A DNA stretch of 64,000 nt from CAWAVN01 sp963844315 (GCA_963844315.1 CAWJOC010000034.1:558001-622000); one strand, 5' to 3'. Shown: positions 1-10,077, counted from the stretch's first letter. Translations and numbers: made by a program. The notes: generated from the sequence alone by a model not told the origin.

Positions 1-1
1 C

Positions 2-316
2 GTCGTGGAGCGCGTGCGGGAGATCAGCATTCTCCGCGCGATCGGCTGGAAAAAGTCGCGGGTGGTCCGCATGATTCTGGGGGAAGCCTTGATTCTGAGC
101 CTGGTCGGAGCGGCACTCGGCATCGTCACCGCGATCTTGCTGGTTCAATGGCTGACCACGCTGCCCGCGGTCGCGGGTTTTATCGAAGGCACGATTGCAC
201 CCTCGGTTTTGGGGAAAGGCGTCATTTTGTCACTGGTCGTGGGGCTGCTCGGCGGAGCCTATCCCGCCTGGCATGCCGCGAGGTTATTGCCGTCGGAGGG
301 ACTGCGGCATGAATGA
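2..316 (+). CDS. ABC transporter permease, FtsX family, C-terminal fragment
   Basis: Only the last ~104 residues lie in the window; the gene begins upstream of base 1. The fragment has two strong hydrophobic helices and ends in the sequence GGAYPAWHAARLLPSEGLRHE-type tail (AYPAWRAARLxPxEALR is the usual FtsX/MacB/LolC ending), which marks the last membrane segment of an FtsX-like permease. It overlaps the next gene by 8 bases, so the two are translationally coupled and form the permease and ATPase of one LolCDE/MacB-type exporter. Such exporters move lipoproteins, peptides or drugs out of the inner membrane; the substrate cannot be read from this fragment. Confidence 0.9.
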   Translation, partial: VVERVREISILRAIGWKKSRVVRMILGEALILSLVGAALGIVTAILLVQWLTTLPAVAGFIEGTIAPSVLGKGVILSLVVGLLGGAYPAWHAARLLPSEGLRHE

Positions 317-1016
317 GCCTTCCGGACAAAACGGCGTCTTGATTCGCACCGAGAACCTCAGCAAGGTGTATCCCGACGGCCACGTGAACGCCCTCGTCAG
401 CATGAACTTGACGATTCACCAGGGCGAATACCTGGCGATCATGGGGCCGAGCGGCACGGGGAAATCCACGCTGCTGAATCTCTTGGGAGCGCTCGATCGT
501 CCCACGTCGGGAGAGATTTTTTTCGAGGGCGAATCCCTTTCGAAGCTCAAGGATTTGGATGGCTTTCGGTCGCGGAAAATCGGCTTCGTCTTCCAGTCGT
601 TTTATCTCCTGCCCACACTCACGGCGATGGAGAACGTCCAAGTCCCCATGTTCGAGGGAACTTTATCTCCCAAGGAGAGAGTTCAGCGGGCGGCGGAATT
701 GTTGGATGCCGTCGGCATGAGCCACCGCGCACGGCATTTGTCTTCGCAACTCTCCGTGGGAGAGCGCCAACGGGTGGCCATTGCCCGGTCGCTGGCCAAC
801 GAGCCGAAGTTATTGATGGCCGACGAACCCACGGGCAATCTCGACTCGCACACGGCGGAAGAGATCCTGGGGCTATTCGACCGCTTGCACCAGGAACGGG
901 GCATGACGTTAATCACCGTGACCCACAGCGAGGAAGTGGGACATCGGGCCAACCGGATCATCCGTCTCCGCGATGGGCAAATCGTCGAGGACCAAAGGGC
1001 CACCGCCAGAACTTGA
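309..1016 (+). CDS. ABC transporter ATP-binding protein, LolD/MacB type
   Basis: A 235-residue ATPase that should power the FtsX-type permease just upstream. Walker A is GPSGTGKST, Walker B is LLMADEPTGNLD, and the switch histidine lies in TVTHSE. The signature loop reads LSVGERQRVAIARS instead of the common LSGGQ. I chose the ATG at 309, which overlaps the permease stop; the frame stays open further upstream to 195, but that part only translates the permease gene out of frame. Length and the ADEPTGNLD motif are typical of the LolD/MacB/FtsE group. A long palindrome follows the stop codon and probably ends transcription. Confidence 0.93.
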   Translation: MNEPSGQNGVLIRTENLSKVYPDGHVNALVSMNLTIHQGEYLAIMGPSGTGKSTLLNLLGALDRPTSGEIFFEGESLSKLKDLDGFRSRKIGFVFQSFYLLPTLTAMENVQVPMFEGTLSPKERVQRAAELLDAVGMSHRARHLSSQLSVGERQRVAIARSLANEPKLLMADEPTGNLDSHTAEEILGLFDRLHQERGMTLITVTHSEEVGHRANRIIRLRDGQIVEDQRATART

Positions 1017-1042
1017 TGCGCGAGCAGCGATGCGTGATTCCC

Positions 1043-1099
1043 AAAGAGCCGCGCACGCAGTAAGCGGTCCCCGGCCGCTTACTGCGTGCGCGGCTCTTT
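1043..1099. repeat. Palindrome family A, copy 1; likely bidirectional terminator
   Basis: Two perfectly complementary 25-base arms (1043-1067 and 1075-1099) flank a 7-base loop. The arm core is GAGCCGCGCACGCAGTAAGC. Further copies lie at 12746-12796 and 17919-17979. All three sit between convergent genes. The arms start with AAA and end with TTT, so each transcript would form a stem followed by a short U run. The terminator role is inference from position and structure. Confidence 0.85.
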
Positions 1100-1118
1100 C
1101 GCGAAAGCTCGTTTGCCC

Positions 1119-2660
1119 TTAATCGTTTGCCAGCGTCGCCACGGGTGGGAGGGAGTCGACCATCTTCGCGCCGGTGCGTTTGAGTTCCGCGATGGCGGCG
1201 GCACGGAGTTTTTTCACCGCCTTTGCGTGCTTGGGTTCCCGCGCGAGGTTGGTGAGTTCATTTGGATCGGCGATGAGGTCGTAGAGTTCCTCCGGTTCGT
1301 TCGCTTCCAAAGTACGAATGTACTTGAAGCGGCCTTCGGCCAGCATCACATACCACGGCACGCCGCTTTTGTGGCGATTTCCCGGCGGAGCGGGGACCGC
1401 GTCGCAGTCGGCTCCAAACTTGTCCGCCGTGAAGGGCATGATGGTGGTGTGCGGCCAAGCGGCGTCAGGATTTTTGAGTAGCGGCGTCAAGTCGTGGCCG
1501 TGCATCTCCCAGGGCAGTTCCAGCCCGGCAAAGCGGAAGAACGTCGGCGGCAAATCCGCGCCGCCAACCGGCGTCTTGCAGACTTTACCTTCCGGCAGCG
1601 TGCCGGGCATCGAGATAATCAGCGGCGAGCGGATGTTCGCATCATAGGGAGCCAGCTTCGCGCGAAAGCCATGCTGACCCCAGGCATAACCTTGATCGGC
1701 CGTCAGCACGACCAGCGTATTTTCAAGCTGGCCCGATTCTTCAAGCGCCGCGAGCACTTTCCCGATTCCCTCATCAAGCGCCCGCACCGCTTGATGATAC
1801 TGCCGCGACCACACGGACAAACTGCGGCCCCGGTCGCGCTTAAAATCATCGCCGACTTCGCTGCCGATGGCCTTGTCGCTGAGCACTGGCTCGCCCTTGG
1901 GTCCCTTTTCCCACGCGGCGATCTTTTGCATGTAGCCGGGTTTACCGGGCCGTGGCGGATAGATGTCGGCCGGCGTGGCGACGGTGGCTCCGGGATAGTC
2001 CTCTAAGTGCCGATCAGCGGGCGTGTAGGGCGCATGGACGCCGCCGTAACACAGCCACAAGTACCAAGGTTTCGAGGAATCGCGATTTTCCCCTTTGATG
2101 TAGTCGATGGCCCAGCGCGTGTAGTTGTCGGTCGAGTAACCAGGAACGACTTTCGGCTCCGCCCCATCAATGGAGAGAAGCTGGTCGTGATAGTAGTTCG
2201 GCGCGTTAGCGGGATGCTTGGGGCGGTTCCAGACGATTTGATGATCCCAATCGCGTCCGAATCCGGCATCCCTTCCGGAGTGCCACTTTCCGATCTGAGC
2301 CGTGTGATAACCGTGCTTGCGAAACACGGCAGGCCAGAACGGGCACGCTTTTGGATTGTATTCGCTGCCGGGATACTCGCCCTCCATCCGCATGGTCTTC
2401 GCCCCGTACTGATGCAGACCCGTAAGCAGCGTGACTCGCGACGGCATGCACCAAGTGCCGATGTAAGCATGGGTGAACCTGACGCCCCGCGCGGCAAGCC
2501 GGTCGATATTCGGCGTCCGCGCCGATGACTCCGCGTGCTCGTAGCACGAGACCGTGCGATAAGAATGGTCGTCGGTGTAGATCAACAGAACATTCGGACT
2601 CTTCGCGGCGGCGAGCGACGGGAGAATTGCCAAAACATAGAACCAAGCGAATAGGCGCAT
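1119..2660 (-). CDS. Secreted sulfatase (type I, formylglycine-dependent)
   Basis: A 513-residue protein that should hydrolyse sulfate esters outside the cytoplasm. An N-terminal signal peptide (about residues 1-19, ending LAAA) precedes the conserved NVLLIYTDDH metal-binding start. The active-site motif is C71-M-P-S-R, the C-x-P-S-R form that is converted to formylglycine by a sulfatase-modifying enzyme. A second metal cluster follows in VVLTADQGYAWGQHG. The start has an upstream GAGGG ribosome-binding sequence. Planctomycetes carry many such genes for degrading sulfated polysaccharides; the substrate is not readable here. The gene converges with the ABC ATPase and diverges from the esterase at 2958. 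Confidence 0.93.
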   Translation of the reverse strand: MRLFAWFYVLAILPSLAAAKSPNVLLIYTDDHSYRTVSCYEHAESSARTPNIDRLAARGVRFTHAYIGTWCMPSRVTLLTGLHQYGAKTMRMEGEYPGSEYNPKACPFWPAVFRKHGYHTAQIGKWHSGRDAGFGRDWDHQIVWNRPKHPANAPNYYHDQLLSIDGAEPKVVPGYSTDNYTRWAIDYIKGENRDSSKPWYLWLCYGGVHAPYTPADRHLEDYPGATVATPADIYPPRPGKPGYMQKIAAWEKGPKGEPVLSDKAIGSEVGDDFKRDRGRSLSVWSRQYHQAVRALDEGIGKVLAALEESGQLENTLVVLTADQGYAWGQHGFRAKLAPYDANIRSPLIISMPGTLPEGKVCKTPVGGADLPPTFFRFAGLELPWEMHGHDLTPLLKNPDAAWPHTTIMPFTADKFGADCDAVPAPPGNRHKSGVPWYVMLAEGRFKYIRTLEANEPEELYDLIADPNELTNLAREPKHAKAVKKLRAAAIAELKRTGAKMVDSLPPVATLAND

Positions 2661-2957
2661 GATGTGTGATCCCTCGTTACAAAGTTTATGAAGCGAATGA
2701 GTACGGAAGACATGAAGGAACCACAGATAACCCGAATGACTCGGATTTAAGAATCCTTCAATTTGTTTTCCTTTCCGCCTAATGTCTCCTTTTTTCGTGT
2801 GCTTCGTGTCTTTCGTGGTTAATTCTCTTACAGTATGCGTGATTGACGAGAATGTCGTCCAGGCTCAAAACCCGGGCGGCTGTCCCGCCCATCACCTTAA
2901 TTCCCACGCGTCCATTCCCCGGCATGCCCATCTCTCTCTATCGAAGCGAGTCGAATC
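2661..2957. other. Divergent intergenic region with a dispersed-repeat remnant
   Basis: This 297-base stretch separates the sulfatase and esterase starts and must hold both promoters, though I see no clear -10/-35 pair. Around 2791-2823 it contains TTCGTGTGCTTCGTGTCTTT followed by CGTGGTTAA. That resembles the TTTGTGCCTTCGTGCCTTTG repeat near 10.05 kb, so it is probably a decayed member of that type. A short ORF across it is only a translation of the repeat. Confidence 0.45.
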
Positions 2958-4046
2958 ATGTTGTCTAAGTCGATGCTTTTCGCCGTATGTCACGTCTCCA
3001 CTCTCTCGATTTGCTTTGCTGGCCTATTGTCAAATCAGGCGCATGCCGCCGAAGGTTACACGGAGAATCCGGGGACCCAGGGCAACGGCGATTTCACAAT
3101 TGGACCGGACTACACCATCGATCCCGACCTGACGGACCGGGGCAATTCCAAGGGAAAGTCGTTTGAGTTCTCAATGCGTCTCGCCGATAGCAAGATCTTT
3201 CGCGGCGATGATTCGACGCTTGATCCTCGCAAGGAAGTGCGCAAATCGCGAAGGATTTTCGTTTACGTGCCAGCGGCCTATCAAGACGGCACGAAGGCCC
3301 CGATTCTTGTGATGCACGATGGACCGAGCCGGCTGAACCTTGTGCGGAACGCGCTCGACAATCTGACGGTCTCGAAGGATCCCAACCGCAGGTTGCCCGC
3401 GTTCATCGCGATCGCGGTGGAAAATGGCGGCAATGATGGCAAAGGCAGCGAGCGCGGCCTGGAATATGACACGATGTCCGACCGCTTCGCCCGATTCATC
3501 AACGATGAGGTATTGCCCGCCGTGCTGAATCATAAGGAGATCAAGGCGGCCTACCCCAACATCGCCTTCACCGACAATCCCTGGGGCAAAGCCGCGATGG
3601 GTTGCAGTTCAGGCGGCGCGGCAGCGCTGAGCATGGGATGGTTCCGCCCCGATTTGTTTCGGCGTTTGATTACCTATTCGGGAACGTTCGTTGATCAGCA
3701 AGACGACGATGCGCCGGAAGAAGCCAAATACCCCTTGGGCGCGTGGGAGTACCACTCCAGCATGAAACTGATCGAAACCACGGAAAAGAAACCTCTGCGC
3801 ATTTTTACCCATGTCTCTGAGAATGACCTTCGCCCCAATGATCCCGAAAGCACCTACCACAACTGGGTGATGGCCAATAAGCGGACCGCCCAAGCGCTGA
3901 AAGCGAAAGGTTATGACTATCGATTCGTATTCAGCCGCGCGACCCGACACTGCGACGGTGATGTCTTTGACCAGACGCTGGCCGACACACTCGTCTGGAT
4001 GTGGCGCGGCTACCACGAGGAATCACCAGACTCAAAACGTGACTGA
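2958..4046 (+). CDS. Secreted alpha/beta-hydrolase, Fes/IroE-like esterase
   Basis: A 362-residue protein with a signal peptide (about residues 1-31, ending AHAA) and an esterase domain of the enterochelin-esterase/feruloyl-esterase (esterase D) fold. The nucleophile elbow G215-C-S217-S-G matches GxSxG. An aspartate candidate is in the VSENDLR segment and the catalytic histidine is probably that of ATRHCDGDV near residue 331. The text RRIFVYVPAAY and APILVMHDG are typical of the family's first strands. Substrates of relatives range from siderophores to feruloylated sugars, so the exact reaction is open. The next gene is convergent. Confidence 0.82.
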   Translation: MLSKSMLFAVCHVSTLSICFAGLLSNQAHAAEGYTENPGTQGNGDFTIGPDYTIDPDLTDRGNSKGKSFEFSMRLADSKIFRGDDSTLDPRKEVRKSRRIFVYVPAAYQDGTKAPILVMHDGPSRLNLVRNALDNLTVSKDPNRRLPAFIAIAVENGGNDGKGSERGLEYDTMSDRFARFINDEVLPAVLNHKEIKAAYPNIAFTDNPWGKAAMGCSSGGAAALSMGWFRPDLFRRLITYSGTFVDQQDDDAPEEAKYPLGAWEYHSSMKLIETTEKKPLRIFTHVSENDLRPNDPESTYHNWVMANKRTAQALKAKGYDYRFVFSRATRHCDGDVFDQTLADTLVWMWRGYHEESPDSKRD

Positions 4047-4123
4047 TTCCCAATGGCGATCGTTAAGACCACGCCCTTCGTTCCTCAGGGTGTGCCACCC
4101 AGACGCTGACGGCCACGTTCAGT

Positions 4124-5495
4124 CTACGAGCTAATCTCGTATCCCTTGCGGTTTTCTCGTTTGAGGAATGAGTTCGCCTGGGCGTCGCCGAGGATTTCTC
4201 GCTTGACCGGATCCCACTTCAGTTCTCTGCCTAAACGCATTGCGATGTTGGACAGGTGGCAAATCTCGAGCATGCGGTTATGCGACCAGACATCGGAAAT
4301 GGGTTGCTTGCGAGACTTCATGGCCTCGATGAAATTCGCGGTGTGGTTCTCGCTGACTTTCCCGCCGTAAACCTCTTCGATGGCTCCTTCCGGCAGCGGA
4401 TTCTCTTTCAAATCCTCGACCGGTTTACCCGAGATTCGGCCGCGGTTGACGAAGAACCGGCCTTTGGTCCCCTCGAACAGAATGCCGTTATCCCCTGCGC
4501 TTGTGATAATCATTTCGATGTTATCGGGCATGTCGACTCGGATCTCGAATTTCGTCGCCACGTTGTACCGGTCATCGACCACGGGATGTCCGTCCTTGTA
4601 CTCCACCGGCAAAGTGTATTCGACGGGCGACGACTTTGCTCGGCCCGGTCTCGCTAGCACCAATGGCCCAGCAGGCGATGTCGACGTGATGGGCTCCCCA
4701 ATCGGTCAGTCTTCCGCCCGAATACTCATGCCAGTTGCGGAAGGAGTAGTGCGCATTGCTGTAGAGCGGCACGCCTCCACCGTAGCCTTCGCGTAATTCC
4801 GGCAAAGCCCGATAGGGAACCTTGGATGCCGGTCCGAGCCAGAGTTCCCAATCCAGCCCGTCAGGCACAGGGACAACCGGAATCACGGGCGAGGCATCCA
4901 TGCCATCAATGCCGCACGTCACCTTTTTCACGGTCCCGATGCGGCCGTTTCTGACGAGGGCAATCGCTTGCAAAAATCGCTGGTCGGACTCGGTCCGCTG
5001 CATCGTGCCCACCTGAAACACCCGGCCCGTCTCCTTGACGACCTTTTCGATGAGTTTGCCCTCGTCGATTGTCAGCGTGAGCGGTTTTTCGCAGTAGACA
5101 TCCTTGCCCGCGCGCATTGCTTCGACCGCGATCTTCGTGTGCCAGTGGTCGGGCGTGGCGATCATGACCGCGTCGATGTCTTTTCGATCCAGAATTTTTC
5201 GATAGTCCTTGTAAGAATCAGGTTTCTTGCCTTGCTTGCTCTCCACTTTTTCGACGTTGGTCCCGAGGATGTTTGCATCGACATCAGCCAAGGCCGCGAA
5301 ATCGGCAAACTGAAACGACTTCTCGGTGATGGTCCAACCCTGATTTCTTAGCCCAATGGTCGCAAATACCGGGCGGTCGTTTGGTGACTGATAGCCAATG
5401 GCTCGCTGGCTCTTAGAAAGCAGAATGCTAGCGGCCCCGGCAGCGGCAAAACCTTCGAGAAACTGACGGCGCGTGACTTGTCGAGAAGTTGGCAT
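4124..5495 (-). CDS. Gfo/Idh/MocA family oxidoreductase, Tat-exported; frameshifted
   Basis: After correction this is about 456 residues. The N-terminus has a twin-arginine signal (TRRQFLEGFAAAGAAS), and a Rossmann NAD(P) domain follows, with the EKP motif of the family (CEKPLTLTI near residue 133) and a C-terminal Gfo/Idh barrel (YNVATKFEIRVD onwards). The reading frame breaks near 4625: one C too many in a CCC run on the coding strand joins ...GPSKVVA to VEYTLPVEY. Planctomycetes hold many of these exported sugar oxidoreductases, whose substrates are mostly unknown. I read the break as a sequence error or a very recent mutation because both halves are well conserved. Confidence 0.85.
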
Positions 5496-5709
5496 TAGGA
5501 GTCACCTTTTAAGCAAGAGCGAGCGAAATGGGATTCCGGGGAAAGCTGATCCGGACAAGTGCTTAAATCACAAGTCTGGAATTGGCGACAGCTTCATTCA
5601 ATCTCAATCATACGACTCACTGTAACAGAAATCGTTCGCCGGTTGTACTTCATCCTGACCGGCGTTTTTCCGCGCGAACTCAAATTCGGCCGACGTGGAA
5701 ATTCCCTGA

Positions 5710-7307
5710 ATGGGGTTTCCTCGTTTAACGTATACTGTATTAGGGCTTTGCTCCGTTGGGTTGAACTTTCTCTTGGGAAATTCCACTGTGGAAGCGGCGG
5801 TGTTGGTGAAATCCTGGCTCAATGGCCGGGCGAAGGTGGATAATGAGGGGCAAATCCGGTTGGCCATCAGCCGGTCGCTTCCCTTGGCGGAGAAACTGCG
5901 GGCGGCGTATCGTTGGATCGCCGAGAATGCGATTCTCTCCCCGTATGCCGATGTGGAATTTGGCATGCCAATCAATCTCGACCGCAGGGATGGGCGATTG
6001 GCGCTTTACGATGGGGAGAGTTATTCCTCGTTCTTGCTTTTGCCGCTGTTGACCCTGGTGACATCCCGGCGGATGGTGTTTATCGGAGCGCCCGGTCGCG
6101 GGAAAACGTCGATGGCCACGCTGATCGGCCTCATCGCCGGCGAATCCTTGAAAGATGTCCGGCGGTCGATTCAGCATGGGCATCCGCAGTTGACCATCTC
6201 CGATCTTCTGGGCAGTCCGGTGCCCAGCGAACTCATCCGGGCGGCGGATCTCAAAGAGGTCCGCATGTCCTGGCGGGATTGGATTGGCCTGCGGGTCAAA
6301 ATCATTGATGAGTACAACCGCATTCCCACGAAAACGCAGTCGGCTCTGTTGTCGCTGATGGCCGATGGCTACGCCGAAATGTACGAGCAAGTCATCGAGT
6401 GCGGGCCGTCGGCTTGGTTTCTGACGGCGAACGATGATTTGGGCGGCGGGACGTTTCCAGTGATTGAAGCCCTCAAGGACCGGATTGATCTTGTGGTCCG
6501 CTCGACGCCGTTTCATTCGCAGCACCTCCGCGTCCTGGCGGATCGAATTGCGACCGCAAAGTCGGCGGAAGAGTTCGTGCCCTCGGACATCATCTTCACC
6601 CATGAGGAATTGGAGGAAGCCGACCGGGAGATCCCGCGGTGACAATCCCCGGCGATGTGCTGGAGGTCTTAGGGTTTTTGCTGAGCCAGTTGGATTTTTG
6701 CCGGCAAGCTTCGCCCGCGCTGGAATTCATGAACAAGGACACGCTCCACCTGGCGGGTCGCAGGGTCGGACACGTTTGCACCGAAGATTGCCCGCTCGAC
6801 AAAAACGAGAACCTCTGTTCGCAGACGGAAAACGGCGTCTCGCCCAGGGCTTATCAGGCGATCTTGCACTTTTCTCAAGCGGTCGCCTGGTTTCGCGGGG
6901 AAGGGGCTGTTTCTCAGGAAGACCTCAGACAACTCGTGCCTTGGGTGCTGTTTGATAAGCTCAAGACCAACCCGCAAAGCGTGTTCTTTCAAAAGACCGA
7001 AAACAAGATCCTGCAAACCGACCGGGTGTCTTGGATCAGGCAACTCTTCGACCGGGCGATCCAACAATTCGCCGCCTATCAAACCATCCATCAACCCATT
7101 GCCGACTTGGTCGCCGAGGCGGACGTGCGGCTGGAAAGTTTGAGCACGGCAAATCTCGCCACAAAGCTTTCGGAAATCCAATGGATGATTCAAGAACTCT
7201 CTTCCAGCAGCGAACTCAATGCGCCGGTCCATGAGGATCTCTTGCGGCTGAAGCATCTCCATTCCCGTTATCAGACCACGCTCCGCACTCGCAGCGCCCG
7301 GAGATGA
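5710..7307 (+). CDS. MoxR-family AAA+ ATPase; frameshifted
   Basis: About 506-532 residues after joining two overlapping frames near 6638 (one base missing in ATCCCGCGGTG). Walker A is GAPGRGKT, Walker B is KIIDEYNR (MoxR proteins usually have LLDEINR), and sensor 1 is FLTANDD. The C-terminal part matches the MoxR lid: VSPRAYQAILHFSQAVAWF and a following EDLRQLVPWVL. Between them sits an unusual cysteine-containing insert (VCTEDCPLDKNENLC). ATG 5710 is the longest start; GTG 5788 (VEAAVLVKSWLN) is more likely, because the upstream codons look non-coding. MoxR ATPases act as chaperones with VWA partners, and a VWA protein is encoded two genes downstream. Confidence 0.85.
5731..5736 (+). promoter_or_regulatory. 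Possible -10 element of the MoxR cassette
   Basis: TATACT lies in an AT-rich stretch 57 bases before the GTG at 5788. No convincing -35 box is spaced 16-18 bases upstream. If it is used, transcription would start near 5743, after the ATG at 5710, and so favours GTG 5788 as the true start of the ATPase. Confidence 0.25.
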
Positions 7308-7310
7308 GCC

Positions 7311-8170
7311 ATGCCAAAAGTCCTTGATCCTTTGATCGAACACTTTCAGCAGGAAGGGGCACGGCGGCATGCGGCTTGGAATGCCGATCTGTTTAACGCC
7401 CTATGTGCCGGTCCTGCGGCAGCGATTTGGAAATCCCTGCAAACCAACTCGCAGGGATTGGCCTCATCAAAGAAACTTTTCGAGGGTTATTTGCAACTGC
7501 TAGAGGAAGCCGTGGGTCGAGGGTACGTCCAAAAACATACCGGCGGGCCGTGGTCGAATCTCATGGAGCTTGTGCTATTGCAGTTCTTGCCGGAACAATT
7601 GGCCGCGATCCCACCTGACCAAACGACTCCGCGAACTGGCGAGGATTTGGAATTTGCTGGAAGGGCTTTTGGGCGAACCGGCCTGGATCAATCAACTGGT
7701 CCTGGCCCGCGCCTTGGAACTCAAGCAGGTCACACAGTTGGAGCAATTCCTGGTCGATGTTCTTGACCCGGTCTTATCGCCCGCGCCCACGGCGAAGTTT
7801 TCCGGACCGTTTCAGCAAGTGGTGCTGGATACAAGGCCCTTGGATGAGGACTTTCTGCCGGGCGAAATGACGCTGGCCGCCCCGTGGGTGCTATGCATCC
7901 ATGACCGCCGCCGGCCCGTCCGCTTGGGGGTGTTGCTTCAAAAGTCCGGTCGCAGCGAATTGATCGGCCTGTTGCCGGAACTGGATCCCTTTCAAGATTC
8001 CGCCCGATTTGCCGCGCGTGAAAGCGGAGGCAAATGCCCTGCACATCGGCGAGCATAAAATCGAATTGCCAAGGCTTAACGTGCCGCATCGCGTGGCCAT
8101 CGCGCGGGCGGGGTTTGTGGTGGCAAGCGCTTTGGATTCTCAACGCCTGTGGGTCGTGGAAAGTGCCTGA
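7311..8170 (+). CDS. Unrecognised protein of the MoxR-VWA cassette; two frameshifts
   Basis: I do not recognise this family. Joining three frames gives about 285 residues: MPKVLDPLIEHF to ...PPDQT, then LRELARIWNLLEGLL to ...LDPFQ, then IPPDLPRVKAEANALHIGEH to the end VVESA. Breaks lie near 7624 and 7996, each with one extra base. It is rich in Leu, Glu and Trp, seems soluble and mostly helical, and has no signal peptide or membrane helix. The start is 3 bases after the ATPase stop, and the stop is 2 bases before the VWA gene, so it is surely part of that operon and may be an adaptor between the two. Confidence 0.7.
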
Positions 8171-8172
8171 GC

Positions 8173-9873
8173 ATGACCGACCCACAACACGATCCCACTG
8201 CCGAATTGTTCCAGCGACGAGGACCTCAAGGGCGAGATGCTACTTCTCTGGCCAAAGGCGCGGGGCATTGGTCGCGGTTCTTGCTGCTCGCCGAACCCAT
8301 CGCGAATGATGAGCAAGACAGCATCGCCCAAATTCACCTTATCTCCCGGCAGGTATCGCTCAATTTTCCGATCATCAAGGAGATGAATTTGATCGGCTCG
8401 ATGGAAGCGCTTCTGGCCCACGAAATTGGACATCACGTCCGTTATCCGGGAAGCCTTGCGGTGCAAGCCCGGATGCGAATGCTCGAACGCACGCTTTTGC
8501 CTTTCGAGAACTTTTCCCTCATCAACTTGTTTACGGATTTGATGATTAACGAAAAGTTGGGCCATGCCCTGCGGGAGCAGTTGGCGGCGGTGTATCAATC
8601 CTTCACGGGAGCATCGGCGTTTCATGGAAAAGACATGGGCGAGATGAACCCCTCGTTCCAATTCTACATGGCGGTTTACGAGGAGCTTTGGCGGATGGAG
8701 CCGGGGTCATTGATGGGACCGCGCTGGACATCGTTTGAAGATCTATTCCCCGGCTACCGGGCCGAGGCCCAAGTGCTTTCGCAGGACCTGTTTCCCCTGG
8801 GTCCGAACATCTACACGCAGTTCTTGTATTTTGTGTCGGTGATGACGCGGTATCTGTCGGTCTTGGGAAAGGACCCCAAATCCGGCAGCCCCTATCAATG
8901 CGATTGCGACGACCCCACCCCCGATGATTGGGCGGATTCGCTCCGTCCCAACGCGGCGGAGCAGGAAGCCATCCGCCGGGCGATCAAGAAAGGTTGGTTT
9001 ACCAAGCGCAGCGAGGAGCGATTGAAGGAACTGAGTGACATTGAGGAACGCATTGCCCAACTGCCGGGCTTCGGCACAAAGGATGCGGAACTTGTCCCCG
9101 AAGTGATGGCCGCTTACTACCGTCAAGAAGCCGAGCGGTATTTGTTTCGCCCGCCCGCGCAACTGCGTTTGGGCGAAGCGGTGGTTCCGACCACGCTTGA
9201 CGATTGGGAAGCGGGCGACGCGGTGCGGGACATCGATTGGCTGGCCACGCTCTTGGAGCGCGGGGAAGTGTTAGGCTCCGTCAATCCGCTCAAGCGGAAC
9301 CGCATCGCGGAATACGAAGGGCAAGAGGTCCAGCTTTGGCAGCCCCGCATGGAAATCTATCTGGATGTCAGCGGTTCCATGCCCGACCCGCGCCTCACCG
9401 TGAATGCGATGACGTTGGCGGCCCAGATTTTGATGATGGGCACAATCCGCGCGGGCGGATGGGTCAGGGCTTTGATTTATTCCAATGTGCCGGTGTTGTT
9501 TTGGGAATGGGGCCGCTCGGAGATTGAGATGTCCCGGTTTCTGATGCACTACGTGGGTGGCGGGACGAATTTTCCCTTTGCAGTCTTGGAACGATCCGTG
9601 CAAGAATGTCATCAGGGCCAACCGATTCGCATCATCATTTCCGATACGGATTTCGATTTGAACTATGCGGAGACCCCCAAGAACGCCGATGGGTTTTTGG
9701 ACGCGGTTCGCACTTCTCCGCACATGATCTTATTGCAGCATCGCCCCAATCCGGTTGAGGTCGGGCGATACCGCAAATTAGGAGTGACGGTGATTGAAGT
9801 CCAGAACATGGAAGACTTCCCCCGCCTGGCCGCCGATCTGACGTTTGCACTGTTTCCTGATGGTGAGACTTGA
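8173..9873 (+). CDS. Zincin-like metallopeptidase and VWA domain protein (DUF2201-like)
   Basis: A 566-residue protein with two parts. The N-terminal part carries H83-E-I-G-H-H88 followed by N118-x3-D122-x3-N126, the layout of the putative metallopeptidase half of DUF2201-type proteins. The C-terminal part is a von Willebrand A domain with a complete MIDAS metal site: D398-V-S-G-S402, T465 in GGGTNF and D491 in ISDTDFD. The middle (about 240-330) is charged with a CDCDDPTPDD segment. The start ATG 8173 follows the preceding stop by 2 bases; a start at 8149 would overlap that gene. Partnered with the MoxR ATPase, it resembles RavA-ViaA-like pairs, but the protease-like half is an addition. No signal peptide: cytoplasmic. 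Confidence 0.82.
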   Translation: MTDPQHDPTAELFQRRGPQGRDATSLAKGAGHWSRFLLLAEPIANDEQDSIAQIHLISRQVSLNFPIIKEMNLIGSMEALLAHEIGHHVRYPGSLAVQARMRMLERTLLPFENFSLINLFTDLMINEKLGHALREQLAAVYQSFTGASAFHGKDMGEMNPSFQFYMAVYEELWRMEPGSLMGPRWTSFEDLFPGYRAEAQVLSQDLFPLGPNIYTQFLYFVSVMTRYLSVLGKDPKSGSPYQCDCDDPTPDDWADSLRPNAAEQEAIRRAIKKGWFTKRSEERLKELSDIEERIAQLPGFGTKDAELVPEVMAAYYRQEAERYLFRPPAQLRLGEAVVPTTLDDWEAGDAVRDIDWLATLLERGEVLGSVNPLKRNRIAEYEGQEVQLWQPRMEIYLDVSGSMPDPRLTVNAMTLAAQILMMGTIRAGGWVRALIYSNVPVLFWEWGRSEIEMSRFLMHYVGGGTNFPFAVLERSVQECHQGQPIRIIISDTDFDLNYAETPKNADGFLDAVRTSPHMILLQHRPNPVEVGRYRKLGVTVIEVQNMEDFPRLAADLTFALFPDGET

Positions 9874-9912
9874 TCGTCTCTCGAAGCGATTTGGTCAAAT
9901 TGTAAAGAGATC

Positions 9913-10077
9913 TCACACAAAGGCACGAAGGCACAAAGAATTGCAACGATTGTCGAGTCCTTAACATGCTTTTTACTCAACGCTTTGTCTCCAACCTTCT
10001 CAATGAGAATCATCATCAAGAACAAGAATCCTGATAATTGAAAGGTGTTTCCTTTGTGCCTTCGTGCCTTTGTGTGA
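9913..10077. repeat. 165-base element with perfect 26-base terminal inverted repeats
   Basis: Arms 9913-9938 and 10052-10077 are exact reverse complements (right arm begins CTTTGTGCCTTCGTGCCTTT). The 113-base interior has no gene. The flanks show no obvious target duplication. It fills most of the 272-base gap inside the MoxR cassette. It could be a MITE-like or REP-like element; a decayed relative is at about 2791. Confidence 0.8.

Noticed and set aside
5740..6645. 301-residue frame antisense to the MoxR gene
   Set aside because: The AAA+ motifs on the plus strand leave no doubt about the coding strand.
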